This document shows positions 17,426 to 27,218 of a stretch of DNA of 64,000 bases, piece after piece. The position numbers and the translations under genes were made by a program. Under the pieces are notes generated by a model. The model saw nothing but the letters and a program-made list of their open reading frames with translations, was not told the origin of the DNA and ran no database searches. Numbering within the stretch: the stretch's first letter is position 1; every line of letters starts with the position of its first letter. The DNA is from Geomonas azotofigens (GTDB lineage: Bacteria > Desulfobacterota > Desulfuromonadia > Geobacterales > Geobacteraceae): the NCBI RefSeq assembly GCF_018919395.1, contig NZ_JAHLME010000010.1, forward strand, positions 1 to 64,000, given 5' to 3'.

Positions 17426-19055
17426 GTGCGATTTTTCAACCCTGATCGAGGAGTTCGTCGAGGACGCGGGCAGCCACCTGGACGCGGTGGAGGGGTTTCT
17501 CCTCGAGCTGGAGCGGCGCGCGCCGCAGGGATGCGACGGCGAGCTGGTCACCCTGATCCTGGGGCACCTGCACACCCTCAAGGGGAACTCCGGCATGATG
17601 GGGCTCACCCCGCTGCAGCAGTACGTGCACCGGCTGGAAGAGGTGATGAAGGAGACCGGGGGCGGCAGCCTCACCCCGGGCCCCGCGCTCTTCGGCGCGC
17701 TCTACGGCGGGGTGAACGCTTTGCGCTCCGCCCTGTTCCGCTTCGCCCAGGCACCCGACGCCGGCTTCGACTTCGCGGCCGAGGAGGCGGCGCTCGAGGA
17801 GCTGCGCGCGGCGCCCGGGCAAGCGGCCGAACCCCGCCCCTCCCGGCCGGCCCCCCAGGGCGAGTTCGGCTACATCACCCAGAAAAGCAGCACCCTCAAG
17901 GTGAACTTCGAGAAGCTCGACGAGCTCTTGAACCTCATGGGCGAGCTGGTCATCCAGCGCACCGCCCTGGCCACCCTGGAAAAGCGCCTGCGCGAAAAGG
18001 TCTCCGACCGGGAGCTTCTGGCCGCCTTCAACGAGACCAGCCAGCTGATCGGCAAGAGCACCGACGACCTGCGCCAGTCCATCATGAAGGTGCGCATGCT
18101 CCCGGTGAAGAGCGTGTTCCAGCGCTTCCAGCGCCTGGTGCGCGACCTCTCGCTTGCCCACGGCAAGGAGGTGCGCCTGCAGCTCGAGGGGGAGGATACC
18201 GAGCTCGACAAGACCGTTCTCGACGAGATCGGCGAGCCGCTGTTGCACCTGATCCGAAACGCCGTCGACCACGGCCTGGAATCCCCCTCCGAGCGGCGCG
18301 CCGGCGGCAAGGATACCCGCGGCACGCTGACCCTCAGGGCGCGCCACGAGAGTAACCACATCGTCATCTCGGTCTCCGACGACGGCCGCGGCATGGACCC
18401 GGAGGAGATCCGCAAGAAGGCGGTGGCCCGGGGCGTGCTCGAGCCGGAGGCGGCGCGGGGGATGAGCGACGCCGAGATCCTGCAGCTGGTCTTTCTCCCC
18501 GGCTTCTCCACCAGGAGCGAGGTGACCGAGACCTCGGGGCGCGGGATCGGGCTCGACGTGGTCAAGAAGATCGTCTCCTCGTTGAACGGCATCATCGAGA
18601 TCGACTCCAGCAGGGGGCGGGGCACCACCTTCACCATGATGCTCCCGCTGACCCTGGCCATCATCACGGCGCTCATGGTCGAGGTGGCGGGCGATACCTA
18701 CGCGGTGCCGCTCTCCGGGGTCCTGGAGAGCGTCCAGGTGGGGGGGGCGGAGTGCCACGACACCGGCAACGGCGAGGTGATCATGCTGCGCGACCGGGTG
18801 CTCCCCCTGTACCGGCTGGACCGCTTCTTCGGGCGGAAGGGCGCGGAGCAAAGGGAACAGGAGTACGTGGTGGTGGTGGCAAGCGGCGACAAGAAGGGGG
18901 GGCTCGTGGTGGACCGGCTGGTCGGCCAGCAGGAGATCGTCATCAAGGGGCTGGACGACTACCTGGGCGAGCTTCCCGGCATCTCCGGGGGGACCGTGCT
19001 CGGTGACGGCCGGGTCTCGCTCATCGTCGACATCCCCTCGATACTGGGGCGCTGA
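17415..19055 (+). CDS. cheA: CheA chemotaxis histidine kinase without P2 domain
   Basis: 546 residues. P1 histidine phosphotransfer domain about 1-120 with H53 in HTLKGNSG; a short linker; P3 dimerisation about 155-225 (FEKLDELLNLMGELVIQRTAL region); P4 kinase about 230-400 (HLIRNAVDHGLE, DDGRGMD, GRGIGLDVV); P5 CheW-like about 405-546. The CheY/CheB-binding P2 domain is missing, so phosphotransfer must rely on direct P1 contact. The start is a TTG at 17415 with GAGGAG upstream, overlapping cheY2. Standard role: receptor-controlled autophosphorylation at cytoplasmic arrays. Confidence 0.93.
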   Translation: MSGECDFSTLIEEFVEDAGSHLDAVEGFLLELERRAPQGCDGELVTLILGHLHTLKGNSGMMGLTPLQQYVHRLEEVMKETGGGSLTPGPALFGALYGGVNALRSALFRFAQAPDAGFDFAAEEAALEELRAAPGQAAEPRPSRPAPQGEFGYITQKSSTLKVNFEKLDELLNLMGELVIQRTALATLEKRLREKVSDRELLAAFNETSQLIGKSTDDLRQSIMKVRMLPVKSVFQRFQRLVRDLSLAHGKEVRLQLEGEDTELDKTVLDEIGEPLLHLIRNAVDHGLESPSERRAGGKDTRGTLTLRARHESNHIVISVSDDGRGMDPEEIRKKAVARGVLEPEAARGMSDAEILQLVFLPGFSTRSEVTETSGRGIGLDVVKKIVSSLNGIIEIDSSRGRGTTFTMMLPLTLAIITALMVEVAGDTYAVPLSGVLESVQVGGAECHDTGNGEVIMLRDRVLPLYRLDRFFGRKGAEQREQEYVVVVASGDKKGGLVVDRLVGQQEIVIKGLDDYLGELPGISGGTVLGDGRVSLIVDIPSILGR

Positions 19056-19093
19056 CCCGAAAAGGCATCAGAGTTTTCAAAAAGGAGACAGGC

Positions 19094-19636
19094 ATGGCAG
19101 AGCAATTTATCCTCCCAAGCTCCGGACTGGCGGAGGACGTGCTGGCCCGGTTCATCGAACAGGCCCAGGAGGAGGTGGACCGGGGCGTGGTGGTCGATGC
19201 CGCGGCCCAGGGGGCGGGGACCGTGCAGCTGGTCACCTTCCGGCTGGGCAAGGAGGAGTACGGCGTCGACATCAACAGCGTCCAGGAGATCATCCGGGGA
19301 GGCGGCATCACCGAGGTTCCCGGGGCTCCCCCGCACGTGCGGGGCGTCATCAACCTGCGCGGCAAGATCATCCCGGTGGTGGACCTGCGCCGGCGATTTT
19401 CCCGCCCGGAGATCGAGGAGAACGAGGAGCAGCGCATCGTGGTGGTGGAACTGGGCGAGAAGCGCCTGGGGATGCTGGTCGATTCGGTGCGCCAGGTGAT
19501 CCAGTTCTCGACGAGCCTCGTGGAGGAGATGCCCGAGGACGCCACCACCGCCGAGGCGAGCTACATCCGCGGCATGGGGAAGCTCGACGGCCGCCTCATC
19601 ATCATTTTGAATCTCAACCGGGCACTGCTGCTCTAG
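19094..19636 (+). CDS. cheW: CheW receptor-kinase adaptor
   Basis: 180 residues: a variable N-terminal 40 residues and a CheW domain (QLVTFRLGKEEYGVDINSVQE, HVRGVINLRGKIIPVVDLR in pieces). It links the MCP to CheA P5. The N-terminal extension (SSGLAEDVLARFIEQAQEEV) is helical and longer than in E. coli CheW. It follows cheA by 38 bp with AAAGGAG before the ATG and precedes the operon's MCP. Confidence 0.92.
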   Translation: MAEQFILPSSGLAEDVLARFIEQAQEEVDRGVVVDAAAQGAGTVQLVTFRLGKEEYGVDINSVQEIIRGGGITEVPGAPPHVRGVINLRGKIIPVVDLRRRFSRPEIEENEEQRIVVVELGEKRLGMLVDSVRQVIQFSTSLVEEMPEDATTAEASYIRGMGKLDGRLIIILNLNRALLL

Positions 19637-19666
19637 CGCGGGGCACGACCAGTAAAGGAGAAGGGG

Positions 19667-21973
19667 ATGTTAAAGAACGTTCGCATAGGGGGCCGGCTCG
19701 GCCTTGGTTTCGGCATCATGCTGCTCATCGTCATCGCCGTCGGCGGCACCGGTTACTGGGGGGTGAGGGAGAGCACCCAGACCACCATCGCCATGCTGCA
19801 GGGGGACGCGACCATCTCGGAACACGCCTCCCGGGCGCGGGCCAACGTGGTGGGGCTAAGGCGCTACGAGAAGGACCTCTTCCTCAACATCGGCAGCCGC
19901 GATAAGGAGAAGGAGTACCTCGCCAAGTGGAGCGAACAGCGCGACCACCTCGTCAACCGCCTGAAGGACCTGGAGAAGGTCGTGGTCCTGCCGAAGGAGA
20001 AGGAGGCGATCAAGTCGATGCGGGATGAACTCCTCGCCTACGAGGCCGGTTTCAACAAGATCTACCAGGGGATCGAGGCGGGTCGCATCAAGAGTCCGGC
20101 CCAGGCCAACGCGGCCGTCGAGCCGTACAAGACGGGGATCCACAAGTTCGAGGAGGCCTCCAGGGAGATCGCCGACGAGAGCAACCAGCGCATGGACAGC
20201 AAGGAGAAGGTCATGATCGACCTCTCCCGCCACGTGTCGCTTCTGGTGATTGCGAGCATCCTGGTGAGCCTCATCGTCGGGATCCTGGTGAGCTTTTTGA
20301 TCACCCGCAGCATCACCGTCCCCATCAACGCGGCGGTCGAGGTGGCGAAGACCGTGGCCCGGGGCGATCTCACCGTGGCGGTCGAGGTGAACTCCAAGGA
20401 CGAGGTGGGGGAACTCCTCTCCGCCATGCAGATCATGGTGCAGAACCTCATGGCCATGATCGGCAAGATCCGGGGCACCTCCGGCGAGGTGGCCTCCGCC
20501 GCCGGCCAGATCTCGGCCAACACGCAGCAGCTCACCAAGTCGGCCCACGGCCAGGCCTCGGCCACCGAGGAGACCTCGGCCACCATGGTGCAGATGGCCG
20601 CCTCGATCCAGACCGTCGCCGGCAACGCCGACGCCCTGGCCGCCAACGCGGACGAGGTTTCCTCCTCCATCGAGGAACTGGGCGCTTCCAGCGAGCAGGT
20701 GGCGAAAAGCGCCGACGTCATGGCGAGCGCGGTCGCCGAGACCTCGGCCACCATCGAGCAGATGACCGTTTCCATCGAGAACGTGGCGCAAAACGCCGAA
20801 GAACTGATGTCCTCCGTCGCCGAGACCTCGGCCACCATCGAACAGATCACCGTCTCCATCGACCAGGTGGCCAGCAACTCCCAGGAGCTGCAGAAGGTGA
20901 TGGCGGACTCCTCCGCCACCATCGAGGAGATGGCCGCGTCGATCCGCCAGGTGGCGAAGAACGTCGAGGAGGCGGACCGGGTGGCCAAGGGGGCGGCCAA
21001 GGAGGGTGAGGCCGGCCTCGAGGCGGGGCAGCAGGCGGTCGCCGCCATGGGGCGCGTGGCCCAGGTGATCGAGAAGACCTCCGACTCCATCCTGAACCTC
21101 GGGCGTCGCTCCGAGGAGATCGGCAACATCGTCAAGGTGATCGGCGAAATCGCCGATCAGACCAACCTCCTTGCCCTGAACGCGGCCATCGAGGCGGCGC
21201 GCGCCGGCGACGCCGGGCGCGGTTTCGCCGTGGTGGCCGACGAGGTGCGGAAACTGGCCGAGCGGAGCATGGGGGCCACCAAGGAGATCGCCCTGGTGAT
21301 CCGCCAGGTGCAGGCCGACACCGGCGAGTCGGTGAAGTTCGGCGAGATCGCCTCGCAGGAGGCGAAGAACTCCATGGAGCTCATCACGCTGGCGGGGACC
21401 GCGCTCGACAACATCGTCACCAGCATCGACCGCACCAGCACCCTCATGTCCGACATAGCCCGTATGACCGCCGAGCAGTCCAACGCCTCCAACCAGGTGC
21501 TGCGCGCGGTGGAGCAGATGAGCGGGGCCTCGGACGTCGTGGCCAACGCCGCCCGCGAGCAGGCGACCGGCGGCCGCCAGATCCGCATCGCCGTGGAGCG
21601 GATGAACCAGCTCACCCAGGAGGTGACCGGTTCGGCCAAGGAGCAGGCGCTGGGGAGCCGCCAGATCCGCATCGCGGTGGACAACATGAACCAGGTCACC
21701 AGCCAGGTGACCGTCGCCACCCGCGAACAGTCCCTCTCCGCGCGCCAGATCGTCTCCGCGGTGAACAGCATGACCTCCATGACCCAGTCGGTGGCCAACG
21801 CAACCGCCGAGCAGAAGAAGGGGGGCGAGATGGTGGTGGTCGCCATGGACAACATAAGCGACATCACCCGGGAGAACCTCTCCGCCGTCGAGCAGCTCTC
21901 GCGCGCGGCCCAGAACCTCACCCAGCAGGCCGAGGAGATGACGGCCCTGGTGGGGACCTTCAAGGTGGCCTGA
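19667..21973 (+). CDS. Methyl-accepting chemotaxis protein with 28-residue repeats
   Basis: 768 residues: membrane helix about 11-31, periplasmic helical (4HB_MCP-like) domain, helix about 192-212, HAMP, then a very long signalling coiled coil. The tip sequence is [20 protein letters not shown]. Both helices of the hairpin are built of near-identical 28-residue (four-heptad) units: [14 protein letters not shown] in the descending helix (DNA copies exactly 84 bp apart at 20735 and 20819) and EQA[10 protein letters not shown] in the ascending helix. It is probably the dedicated receptor of this operon's CheA/CheW. No C-terminal CheR-binding pentapeptide was seen. Confidence 0.9.
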   Translation: MLKNVRIGGRLGLGFGIMLLIVIAVGGTGYWGVRESTQTTIAMLQGDATISEHASRARANVVGLRRYEKDLFLNIGSRDKEKEYLAKWSEQRDHLVNRLKDLEKVVVLPKEKEAIKSMRDELLAYEAGFNKIYQGIEAGRIKSPAQANAAVEPYKTGIHKFEEASREIADESNQRMDSKEKVMIDLSRHVSLLVIASILVSLIVGILVSFLITRSITVPINAAVEVAKTVARGDLTVAVEVNSKDEVGELLSAMQIMVQNLMAMIGKIRGTSGEVASAAGQISANTQQLTKSAHGQASATEETSATMVQMAASIQTVAGNADALAANADEVSSSIEELGASSEQVAKSADVMASAVAETSATIEQMTVSIENVAQNAEELMSSVAETSATIEQITVSIDQVASNSQELQKVMADSSATIEEMAASIRQVAKNVEEADRVAKGAAKEGEAGLEAGQQAVAAMGRVAQVIEKTSDSILNLGRRSEEIGNIVKVIGEIADQTNLLALNAAIEAARAGDAGRGFAVVADEVRKLAERSMGATKEIALVIRQVQADTGESVKFGEIASQEAKNSMELITLAGTALDNIVTSIDRTSTLMSDIARMTAEQSNASNQVLRAVEQMSGASDVVANAAREQATGGRQIRIAVERMNQLTQEVTGSAKEQALGSRQIRIAVDNMNQVTSQVTVATREQSLSARQIVSAVNSMTSMTQSVANATAEQKKGGEMVVVAMDNISDITRENLSAVEQLSRAAQNLTQQAEEMTALVGTFKVA

Positions 21974-21974
21974 C

Positions 21975-22910
21975 ATGGAAATCGCGGCACGCCGGGCATA
22001 CGGGGACGAACTCCCCGACCCCTGCCTGGACAGGATACGGGAGCGGGTCTTCCAGCTGAGCAGGCTCTACTTCGCTCCCCGTAAGCTCTCCCTGTTCCGG
22101 CAGCGGGTGGAAGGCCGGCTGGCGCAGCTGGGCCTTGCCGACTGCTGCTCCTACCTGGACCACCTGGAGCGGACGCCCGGCGAGTACACCACCCTGCTCG
22201 ACCTTTTGACCATCAACGAGACCTTCTTCTTCCGCAACCCCGACCAGTTCACGCACCTGCGCGAGGTGGTGCTGCCGGAGCTTGAGCTCGCGCGGGGGCG
22301 GGAGATGATGCGCTCGTGGGGGGGGAGCGGGGGGGGGCGGGGGATCATGAAGCTGCGCATCCTCTGCGCCGGCTGTTCCACCGGCGAGGAGCCCTACTCC
22401 GTCGCGATGACGCTGCTCGAGGGGCTGCGCTATCCCAAGGCATGGGACATCGAGGTGGTCGCCGGCGACATCAGCAAGAGCTGCCTGAAGGCCGCGCGGG
22501 AGGGGTTCTACGAGACCGAACGGTTGCACAACATCCCGCCCGACCTGCTCCGGAAGTACTTCACCGCCACGTCCGGCGGGGCCTTCGCGGGGGAGGAGCT
22601 GAGGTCGCTGGTGCGGGTGATTCCGCTCAACCTGAACGAGCTCATGGGGGGGGACCTTCCCGCCGGGAGCGATACCGGCTGGGGGGGGTACGACCTCGTC
22701 TTTTGCCGCAACGTGATGATCTACTTCTCCCCCGCCTGCCAGCAGCTCCTCGTGGAAACCCTGTCCCGGCTGCTGGCCCCGGGGGGGCACCTTTTCACCG
22801 GGGACGCCGAGCCCCTGCACCTTTTCAACCACGATCTCGCGGTGGTTCCCAAGGCCGGCTGTCTCGTGTACCGCAAACTGGAGAACATAGAACATGCTTC
22901 ATCTTTATGA
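21975..22910 (+). CDS. CheR-type MCP methyltransferase with poly-G tracts
   Basis: 311 residues: N-terminal helical CheR domain, SAM-binding motif LRILCAGCSTGEEPYS and the C-terminal FCRNVMIYF motif. It methylates receptor glutamates using S-adenosylmethionine. Compared with the second CheR at 25254, it carries an extra glycine-rich loop just before the SAM motif, encoded by 22318-22343, which consists of runs of eight, nine and five G. Further runs of eight G occur near 22646 and 22680. Such tracts can slip, so expression might be switchable. The gene overlaps the HEAT-repeat gene by 17 bp. Confidence 0.88.
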   Translation: MEIAARRAYGDELPDPCLDRIRERVFQLSRLYFAPRKLSLFRQRVEGRLAQLGLADCCSYLDHLERTPGEYTTLLDLLTINETFFFRNPDQFTHLREVVLPELELARGREMMRSWGGSGGGRGIMKLRILCAGCSTGEEPYSVAMTLLEGLRYPKAWDIEVVAGDISKSCLKAAREGFYETERLHNIPPDLLRKYFTATSGGAFAGEELRSLVRVIPLNLNELMGGDLPAGSDTGWGGYDLVFCRNVMIYFSPACQQLLVETLSRLLAPGGHLFTGDAEPLHLFNHDLAVVPKAGCLVYRKLENIEHASSL

Positions 22911-25257
22911 GCCCGTTGGCGCCGAGTTGACCCGATTGCAGGAACGTTCATTACCGGAGCTCCTTGTGTTCGTCGGCGATGCCCAGCGCGGGCGCAAGAA
23001 CGAGGCCCTGGACATCATCATCGGCCGCGGCCTGGAAGCGATCTATCTCGGCTTGGAGGCGGCGGTCCGCGACAACGACAACGCCGACCTGAGAAACGGC
23101 GCCATGGAGGTGCTGGTCAAGTTCGGCGGGGAAGCCGTGCCGCGCCTGGGCCGACTCTTGACCGACGCCGACGAGGAGATCCGCAACTTCAGCGCGGTCA
23201 TGCTCGGGGACATCGGCAGCCGCGACGCGGTGGGAGACCTGATCGCGGCGCTTGCCGACCCGGACAGCAACGTGAGCCATTCCGCCGCCGAGGCCCTGGG
23301 CAAGATCGGCGACCGCAGCGCGCTGGTACCGCTTCTGGAGCTGTTGAAGGGGGATTTCTGGCTGCAGTACCCCGCCATCTGCGCCATCGGCGAACTCAGG
23401 GATTACCGCGCCGTCCCCCACCTCTTGCCGCTACTTGACGACGAAATGCTGCGCGGCGCGGTGATCGAGGCGCTGGGGAAGGTCGGTGACCAGCGTGCCC
23501 TCTACGCGCTGGCGGGCATTCTCCCCTTCGTGGACGAGGAACTCGCCCGCGGCGTGGCGCGCGCCATGGCGTCCATCAACAACGGCCTGAACGACCAGTC
23601 GAGCTACAAAAACCGCATCGAGATCGGGACCCAGCAGGAACGGCTGCGCCAGCTGCTCGCCGCACGCGGCGTCGAACGGCTCAAGTCGATGCTGCAGGAA
23701 GAGGGGGACCCGCAATCGTCGCAGGCCGCGGCGATGCTCCTTGGGGGGATGGGGGAACTTTCCGCCCTGGACGGCTTCTTCACGCTTTTGGCGGACGAAC
23801 GCAACCTCGAGGTGGTGGAGAACGCAGTCCTCGCGCTGGGGAGACCGGCCGAGGGGGAGCTGTTGGCGGCGTTGGACCATGACAGCGCCGCCGTACGGGT
23901 GGTCGCGCTGCGCGCTTTGCGCTGGCTCGGCATTCCCTGCCAGCCCGGCGAACTGGCGCGCCTGCTCGCCCAGGAGGACGAGGCGGTGCGGTTCGAGGTG
24001 CTGGAGACGCTGCAGTCCTTCCCGGACGAGTCGCTCTTGCCGCAGCTGCAACTGATGCTGGCAGAAGGGAGCGACGCGCTGGCGCAGCAGGCGGCGCTGG
24101 CCCTCGCGCGCCATCGCCTCGGGCCGGTGCTGGATCTGTTCGCCCAACTGGCGCACTCCCCCGAGCCGCAGTCGCGCCGCCGCGCCGCCATGCTCCTTGG
24201 GTGCCTCAAGCAGGGGGGGGGCATCGAGAACCTGCGCCTGCTCAGCTTGGACGACGATGCCGAGGTGCGGGCGGAGCTCGTGCGTTCCATCGGGAAGCAG
24301 CAGGTCTCCCACGCCGTGCCGCTTTTGTGCCGCGCGCTGTGCGACCCGGAGGAGTCGGTGCGCGAGGCCGCGGTCCTGGCAGCGGCGGAACTGGGGGAGC
24401 CGATGCTCGTGGACGAGCTCCTCGCCCTTTTGGGGAGCGGACGCGAGGATCTCGACTACTGCGTGATCCGGGCGATCGGCGACATCGGGGTGCGCGAGGC
24501 GGGCGCGTTCCTGGTGGAGTACCTTTGCCGGGGCGTGTCGCGCCAGCTCGAGTACGCCATCGTGGAAACCCTGGGCAAACTCGCCTACCGGGAGGCCTCC
24601 GACCTGGTGACCAGGCGGTACCTGAAGCATGCCGATCCCGACATCCGGCGGCTCGCGGTCTACACCCTGGGGGAGCTGGCCGACCAGGAATCGCTCAAGG
24701 CGGTGGAGGAAGCGGTCGGCGATCCCCACTGGAGCGTGCGCATCGCGGCCCTGCGCGTGCTGGGCAAGATCGGCGGGGGGCGCGAACTGCCGCTGCTGCT
24801 AAAGGGGATGAGCGACGCCGATGCCATGGTGCGCAAGCATGCCATCACGGTGCTCGGGGAGCTGCGCAACCCGATCACCGTTCCGGAGCTGGTGGCGCTG
24901 CTCCCCGACCCGGAGGTCGGTAGACATGCCTTCGAGGCGCTGGTCGCGTTCGGGCGCGGCGGGCTTCCCTGGCTGCACCGTCTCATGAAGAAGAACTACA
25001 ACGCGGAGCTGCGCGAGCGGGTCATTGACGTGATCGGCAAGATCGCCGACAACAAGAGCGTTGACCCGCTGTTGGAGCTCCTCGAAGACGAGAGCGAGAT
25101 CGTCCGGCTCGCCTGCATCGACGCGCTGTGCCACTGCTACGACACCCTCCCCTTGAAGCGGCTGATCCAGGTGAGAAAGGAGGACCAGAGCGCTGAAGTC
25201 CGGGCGAGGGCGGAGTTGGCCCTGAAGAGTTTCGCACAGCGGGAATACCTCGCATGA
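22894..25257 (+). CDS. HEAT-repeat scaffold protein of the chemosensory operon
   Basis: 787 residues made almost wholly of HEAT-type helical repeats of about 31 residues. Typical units read VSHSAAEALGKIGDRSALVPLLELL and VRIAALRVLGKIGGGRELPLLL; I count at least fifteen from about residue 60 to the end. There is no signal peptide, membrane segment or catalytic motif. It lies between, and overlaps, two cheR genes (17 bp and 4 bp), so the three products are made together. It may be a docking or scaffolding protein for the CheR enzymes, the receptor array or an output partner. PBS-lyase-type HEAT proteins are a less likely reading, as there are no phycobilins here. Confidence 0.85.
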   Translation: MLHLYEPVGAELTRLQERSLPELLVFVGDAQRGRKNEALDIIIGRGLEAIYLGLEAAVRDNDNADLRNGAMEVLVKFGGEAVPRLGRLLTDADEEIRNFSAVMLGDIGSRDAVGDLIAALADPDSNVSHSAAEALGKIGDRSALVPLLELLKGDFWLQYPAICAIGELRDYRAVPHLLPLLDDEMLRGAVIEALGKVGDQRALYALAGILPFVDEELARGVARAMASINNGLNDQSSYKNRIEIGTQQERLRQLLAARGVERLKSMLQEEGDPQSSQAAAMLLGGMGELSALDGFFTLLADERNLEVVENAVLALGRPAEGELLAALDHDSAAVRVVALRALRWLGIPCQPGELARLLAQEDEAVRFEVLETLQSFPDESLLPQLQLMLAEGSDALAQQAALALARHRLGPVLDLFAQLAHSPEPQSRRRAAMLLGCLKQGGGIENLRLLSLDDDAEVRAELVRSIGKQQVSHAVPLLCRALCDPEESVREAAVLAAAELGEPMLVDELLALLGSGREDLDYCVIRAIGDIGVREAGAFLVEYLCRGVSRQLEYAIVETLGKLAYREASDLVTRRYLKHADPDIRRLAVYTLGELADQESLKAVEEAVGDPHWSVRIAALRVLGKIGGGRELPLLLKGMSDADAMVRKHAITVLGELRNPITVPELVALLPDPEVGRHAFEALVAFGRGGLPWLHRLMKKNYNAELRERVIDVIGKIADNKSVDPLLELLEDESEIVRLACIDALCHCYDTLPLKRLIQVRKEDQSAEVRARAELALKSFAQREYLA

Positions 25258-26102
25258 TGGTGGAGAAAATCGCCATGCAGGCCGAGGAGTTCAGACTGCT
25301 CAAGGAGCACGTGGCCGAATCCCTGGGGCTGGTGCTGGAGGACGGCACCAGGAATAACCTCGCCGGAAAGCTTTGCCACCGGCTGGAGGAGTTGCGGCTG
25401 AAGAGCTTCACCGAGTACTACTGCTACTTGAAGTTCTCCCCGGGAAGAGACGCGGAGTGGCAGCGACTGGTTCCGCTGCTGACCAACAACGAGACCTACT
25501 TCTACCGGGAGGCGGCCCAGCTGTCGGTCCTTGCGCAGGAGGTGCTGCCGGCGCTCAAGGAGCGGAAGCTTGCCCGCGGCGAGCGGACCGTCCGCCTCCT
25601 CTCCGCCGGCTGCTCCAGCGGCGAGGAGGTCTACACCCTGGCCATGCTCCTTCTGGAATCGGGGTGCTTCTCCTGGGACTGGGACGTGCGCATCACCGGC
25701 ATCGACATCGACCCGCGGGTCCTGGACGCGGCCCGGCAGGGACTCTACACCCGGCGTGCCTTCTGGGCAGCCGATCCGGAGCTGGTGCGCAGGTACCTGA
25801 AACCCCAGGGGGACAAACTCGCCATCAGGCCGATCCTGAGGAAATGGACCAGCTTCGTCCGGGGAAACCTGCTCGAGCCGGGTGACAGCCTAGTTGGGGG
25901 GCGCTTCGACGTCATCCTGTGCCGCAACGTCCTCATCTATTTCGCGGAGGAGACCGTGAAGCGGGTGGTGGACAACTTCTCGGCGCTGCAGGCGCCGGGG
26001 GACTACCTGTTCCTGGGGCATTCGGAATCGCTTTCCAGGACGGAGACGCCCTATCTGCCGCTGCGTTTTCCGGGTGCCATCATCTATCAGAAGAGGGAGT
26101 GA
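25254..26102 (+). CDS. Second CheR-type methyltransferase
   Basis: 282 residues with complete CheR features: N-terminal helices, LTNNETYFYRE, SAM motif LLSAGCSSGEEVYT, acidic ITGIDIDPRVL and CRNVLIYF. It lacks the poly-G loop of the first CheR and is only distantly similar to it. The start overlaps the HEAT gene by 4 bp. Two methyltransferases with one CheB in one operon suggest either two receptor classes or that one CheR modifies something other than an MCP. Confidence 0.9.
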   Translation: MMVEKIAMQAEEFRLLKEHVAESLGLVLEDGTRNNLAGKLCHRLEELRLKSFTEYYCYLKFSPGRDAEWQRLVPLLTNNETYFYREAAQLSVLAQEVLPALKERKLARGERTVRLLSAGCSSGEEVYTLAMLLLESGCFSWDWDVRITGIDIDPRVLDAARQGLYTRRAFWAADPELVRRYLKPQGDKLAIRPILRKWTSFVRGNLLEPGDSLVGGRFDVILCRNVLIYFAEETVKRVVDNFSALQAPGDYLFLGHSESLSRTETPYLPLRFPGAIIYQKRE

Positions 26103-26106
26103 CGCG

Positions 26107-27156
26107 TTGGGGGACTTGAAGAGGAAAATCAGGGTGCTGGTCGTCGACGACTCGGCTTTCGTGCGTCGTGCCATCCTGCGGATGTTCGAGGAGAGCACCG
26201 AGATCGAGGTCATCGGTGTCGCGGCCAACGGCGAGAGCGCGGTGGAACTCGCCAGGAGTCTGCGTCCGGACGTGATCACCCTCGACGTGCAGATGCCGGT
26301 CCTCGACGGTCTTTCCGCGCTGGAGCTGATCATGAAGGAGTGTCCGGCGCCGGTGATCATGTTCAGTTGCCTGACGGGGAAGGGGGGGGAGAAGACCCTC
26401 AGGGCCCTCGAGATCGGGGCGGTGGACTTCGTCGACAAGAGCTCCGCGGGGGGCGCCATGGACATCGGCGTCCTGGCCAGGGAGCTGACCGGGAAGATCA
26501 AGGTGGCGGCCTGCGTCGACCTGGAAAAGCTGCACGGCGCGGCGCGCAGGCGGGAAGCGGCGCCTGTCTCCCCGGGTAAAGCGCGCAGCGTCGGCACCGA
26601 GGTCGTGGTCATCGGGACCTCGACTGGCGGCCCTCCCGCGCTGCAACACGTCCTGAGCCGGCTCCAGCACCCTCCCTGCCCGATCCTCATCGTCCAGCAC
26701 ATGCCGCCGGGGTTCACCACCTCGCTGGCCGCGCGACTGGACCGCAACAGCACCCTGACGGTCCGGGAGGCGAGCGACGGCGAGACGGTGCTGCCGGGCA
26801 ACGCCTACGTGGCCCCCGCGGGCTGGCACATGCGGCTCAGGCGCACGGACGGCGCCCTCCAGGTCTGGCTCGACCCGGTCTCCGGCGGCCACCTGCATTG
26901 CCCGTCGGTCGACGCGCTCTTCGAATCCGCCGCCGAGGTCTGCGGCAACCGTTCCCTCGGCGTGGTCCTGACCGGCATGGGGAAGGACGGCGCCGACGGC
27001 GCGCGGGCGATCAAGAAGGCGGGGGGGCGGGTCGTGGTGGAGACCGAGGAGACCGCCATCGTCTACGGCATGCCCAAGGCGGTCGCGGCGGCGGTCAGCG
27101 TCGACGCCGCGGTGCCGCTGTACCAGGTTTCCGACACCATAACCGGCATGATCTAG
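26107..27156 (+). CDS. cheB: CheB protein-glutamate methylesterase
   Basis: 349 residues from a TTG at 26107, which has GAGGGAG seven bases upstream; an in-frame GTG at 26074 inside the previous gene lacks a site. Receiver with D60 in VITLDVQMP; linker; methylesterase domain with the serine of GTSTGGPPAL, the histidine of VQHMPPGF and the aspartate of LTGMGKDGADG. It removes methyl groups from receptors, or deamidates them, when phosphorylated by CheA. It is the last gene of the operon, followed by a GC hairpin. Confidence 0.93.
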   Translation: MGDLKRKIRVLVVDDSAFVRRAILRMFEESTEIEVIGVAANGESAVELARSLRPDVITLDVQMPVLDGLSALELIMKECPAPVIMFSCLTGKGGEKTLRALEIGAVDFVDKSSAGGAMDIGVLARELTGKIKVAACVDLEKLHGAARRREAAPVSPGKARSVGTEVVVIGTSTGGPPALQHVLSRLQHPPCPILIVQHMPPGFTTSLAARLDRNSTLTVREASDGETVLPGNAYVAPAGWHMRLRRTDGALQVWLDPVSGGHLHCPSVDALFESAAEVCGNRSLGVVLTGMGKDGADGARAIKKAGGRVVVETEETAIVYGMPKAVAAAVSVDAAVPLYQVSDTITGMI

Positions 27157-27183
27157 CGGCAGCGCCGGTTACCGCGCCCGACC

Positions 27184-27218
27184 GGCGGCGGGGCGCCACC
27201 TGCCCGCCGCCCCCTTTT
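27184..27218 (+). terminator. Terminator of the chemosensory operon
   Basis: Arms GGCGGCGGG and CCCGCCGCC with a 10-nt loop, followed by CCCTTTTCC. The next 80 bp form a strongly C/T-rich tract (to about 27300) with no coding signal. Confidence 0.6.
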
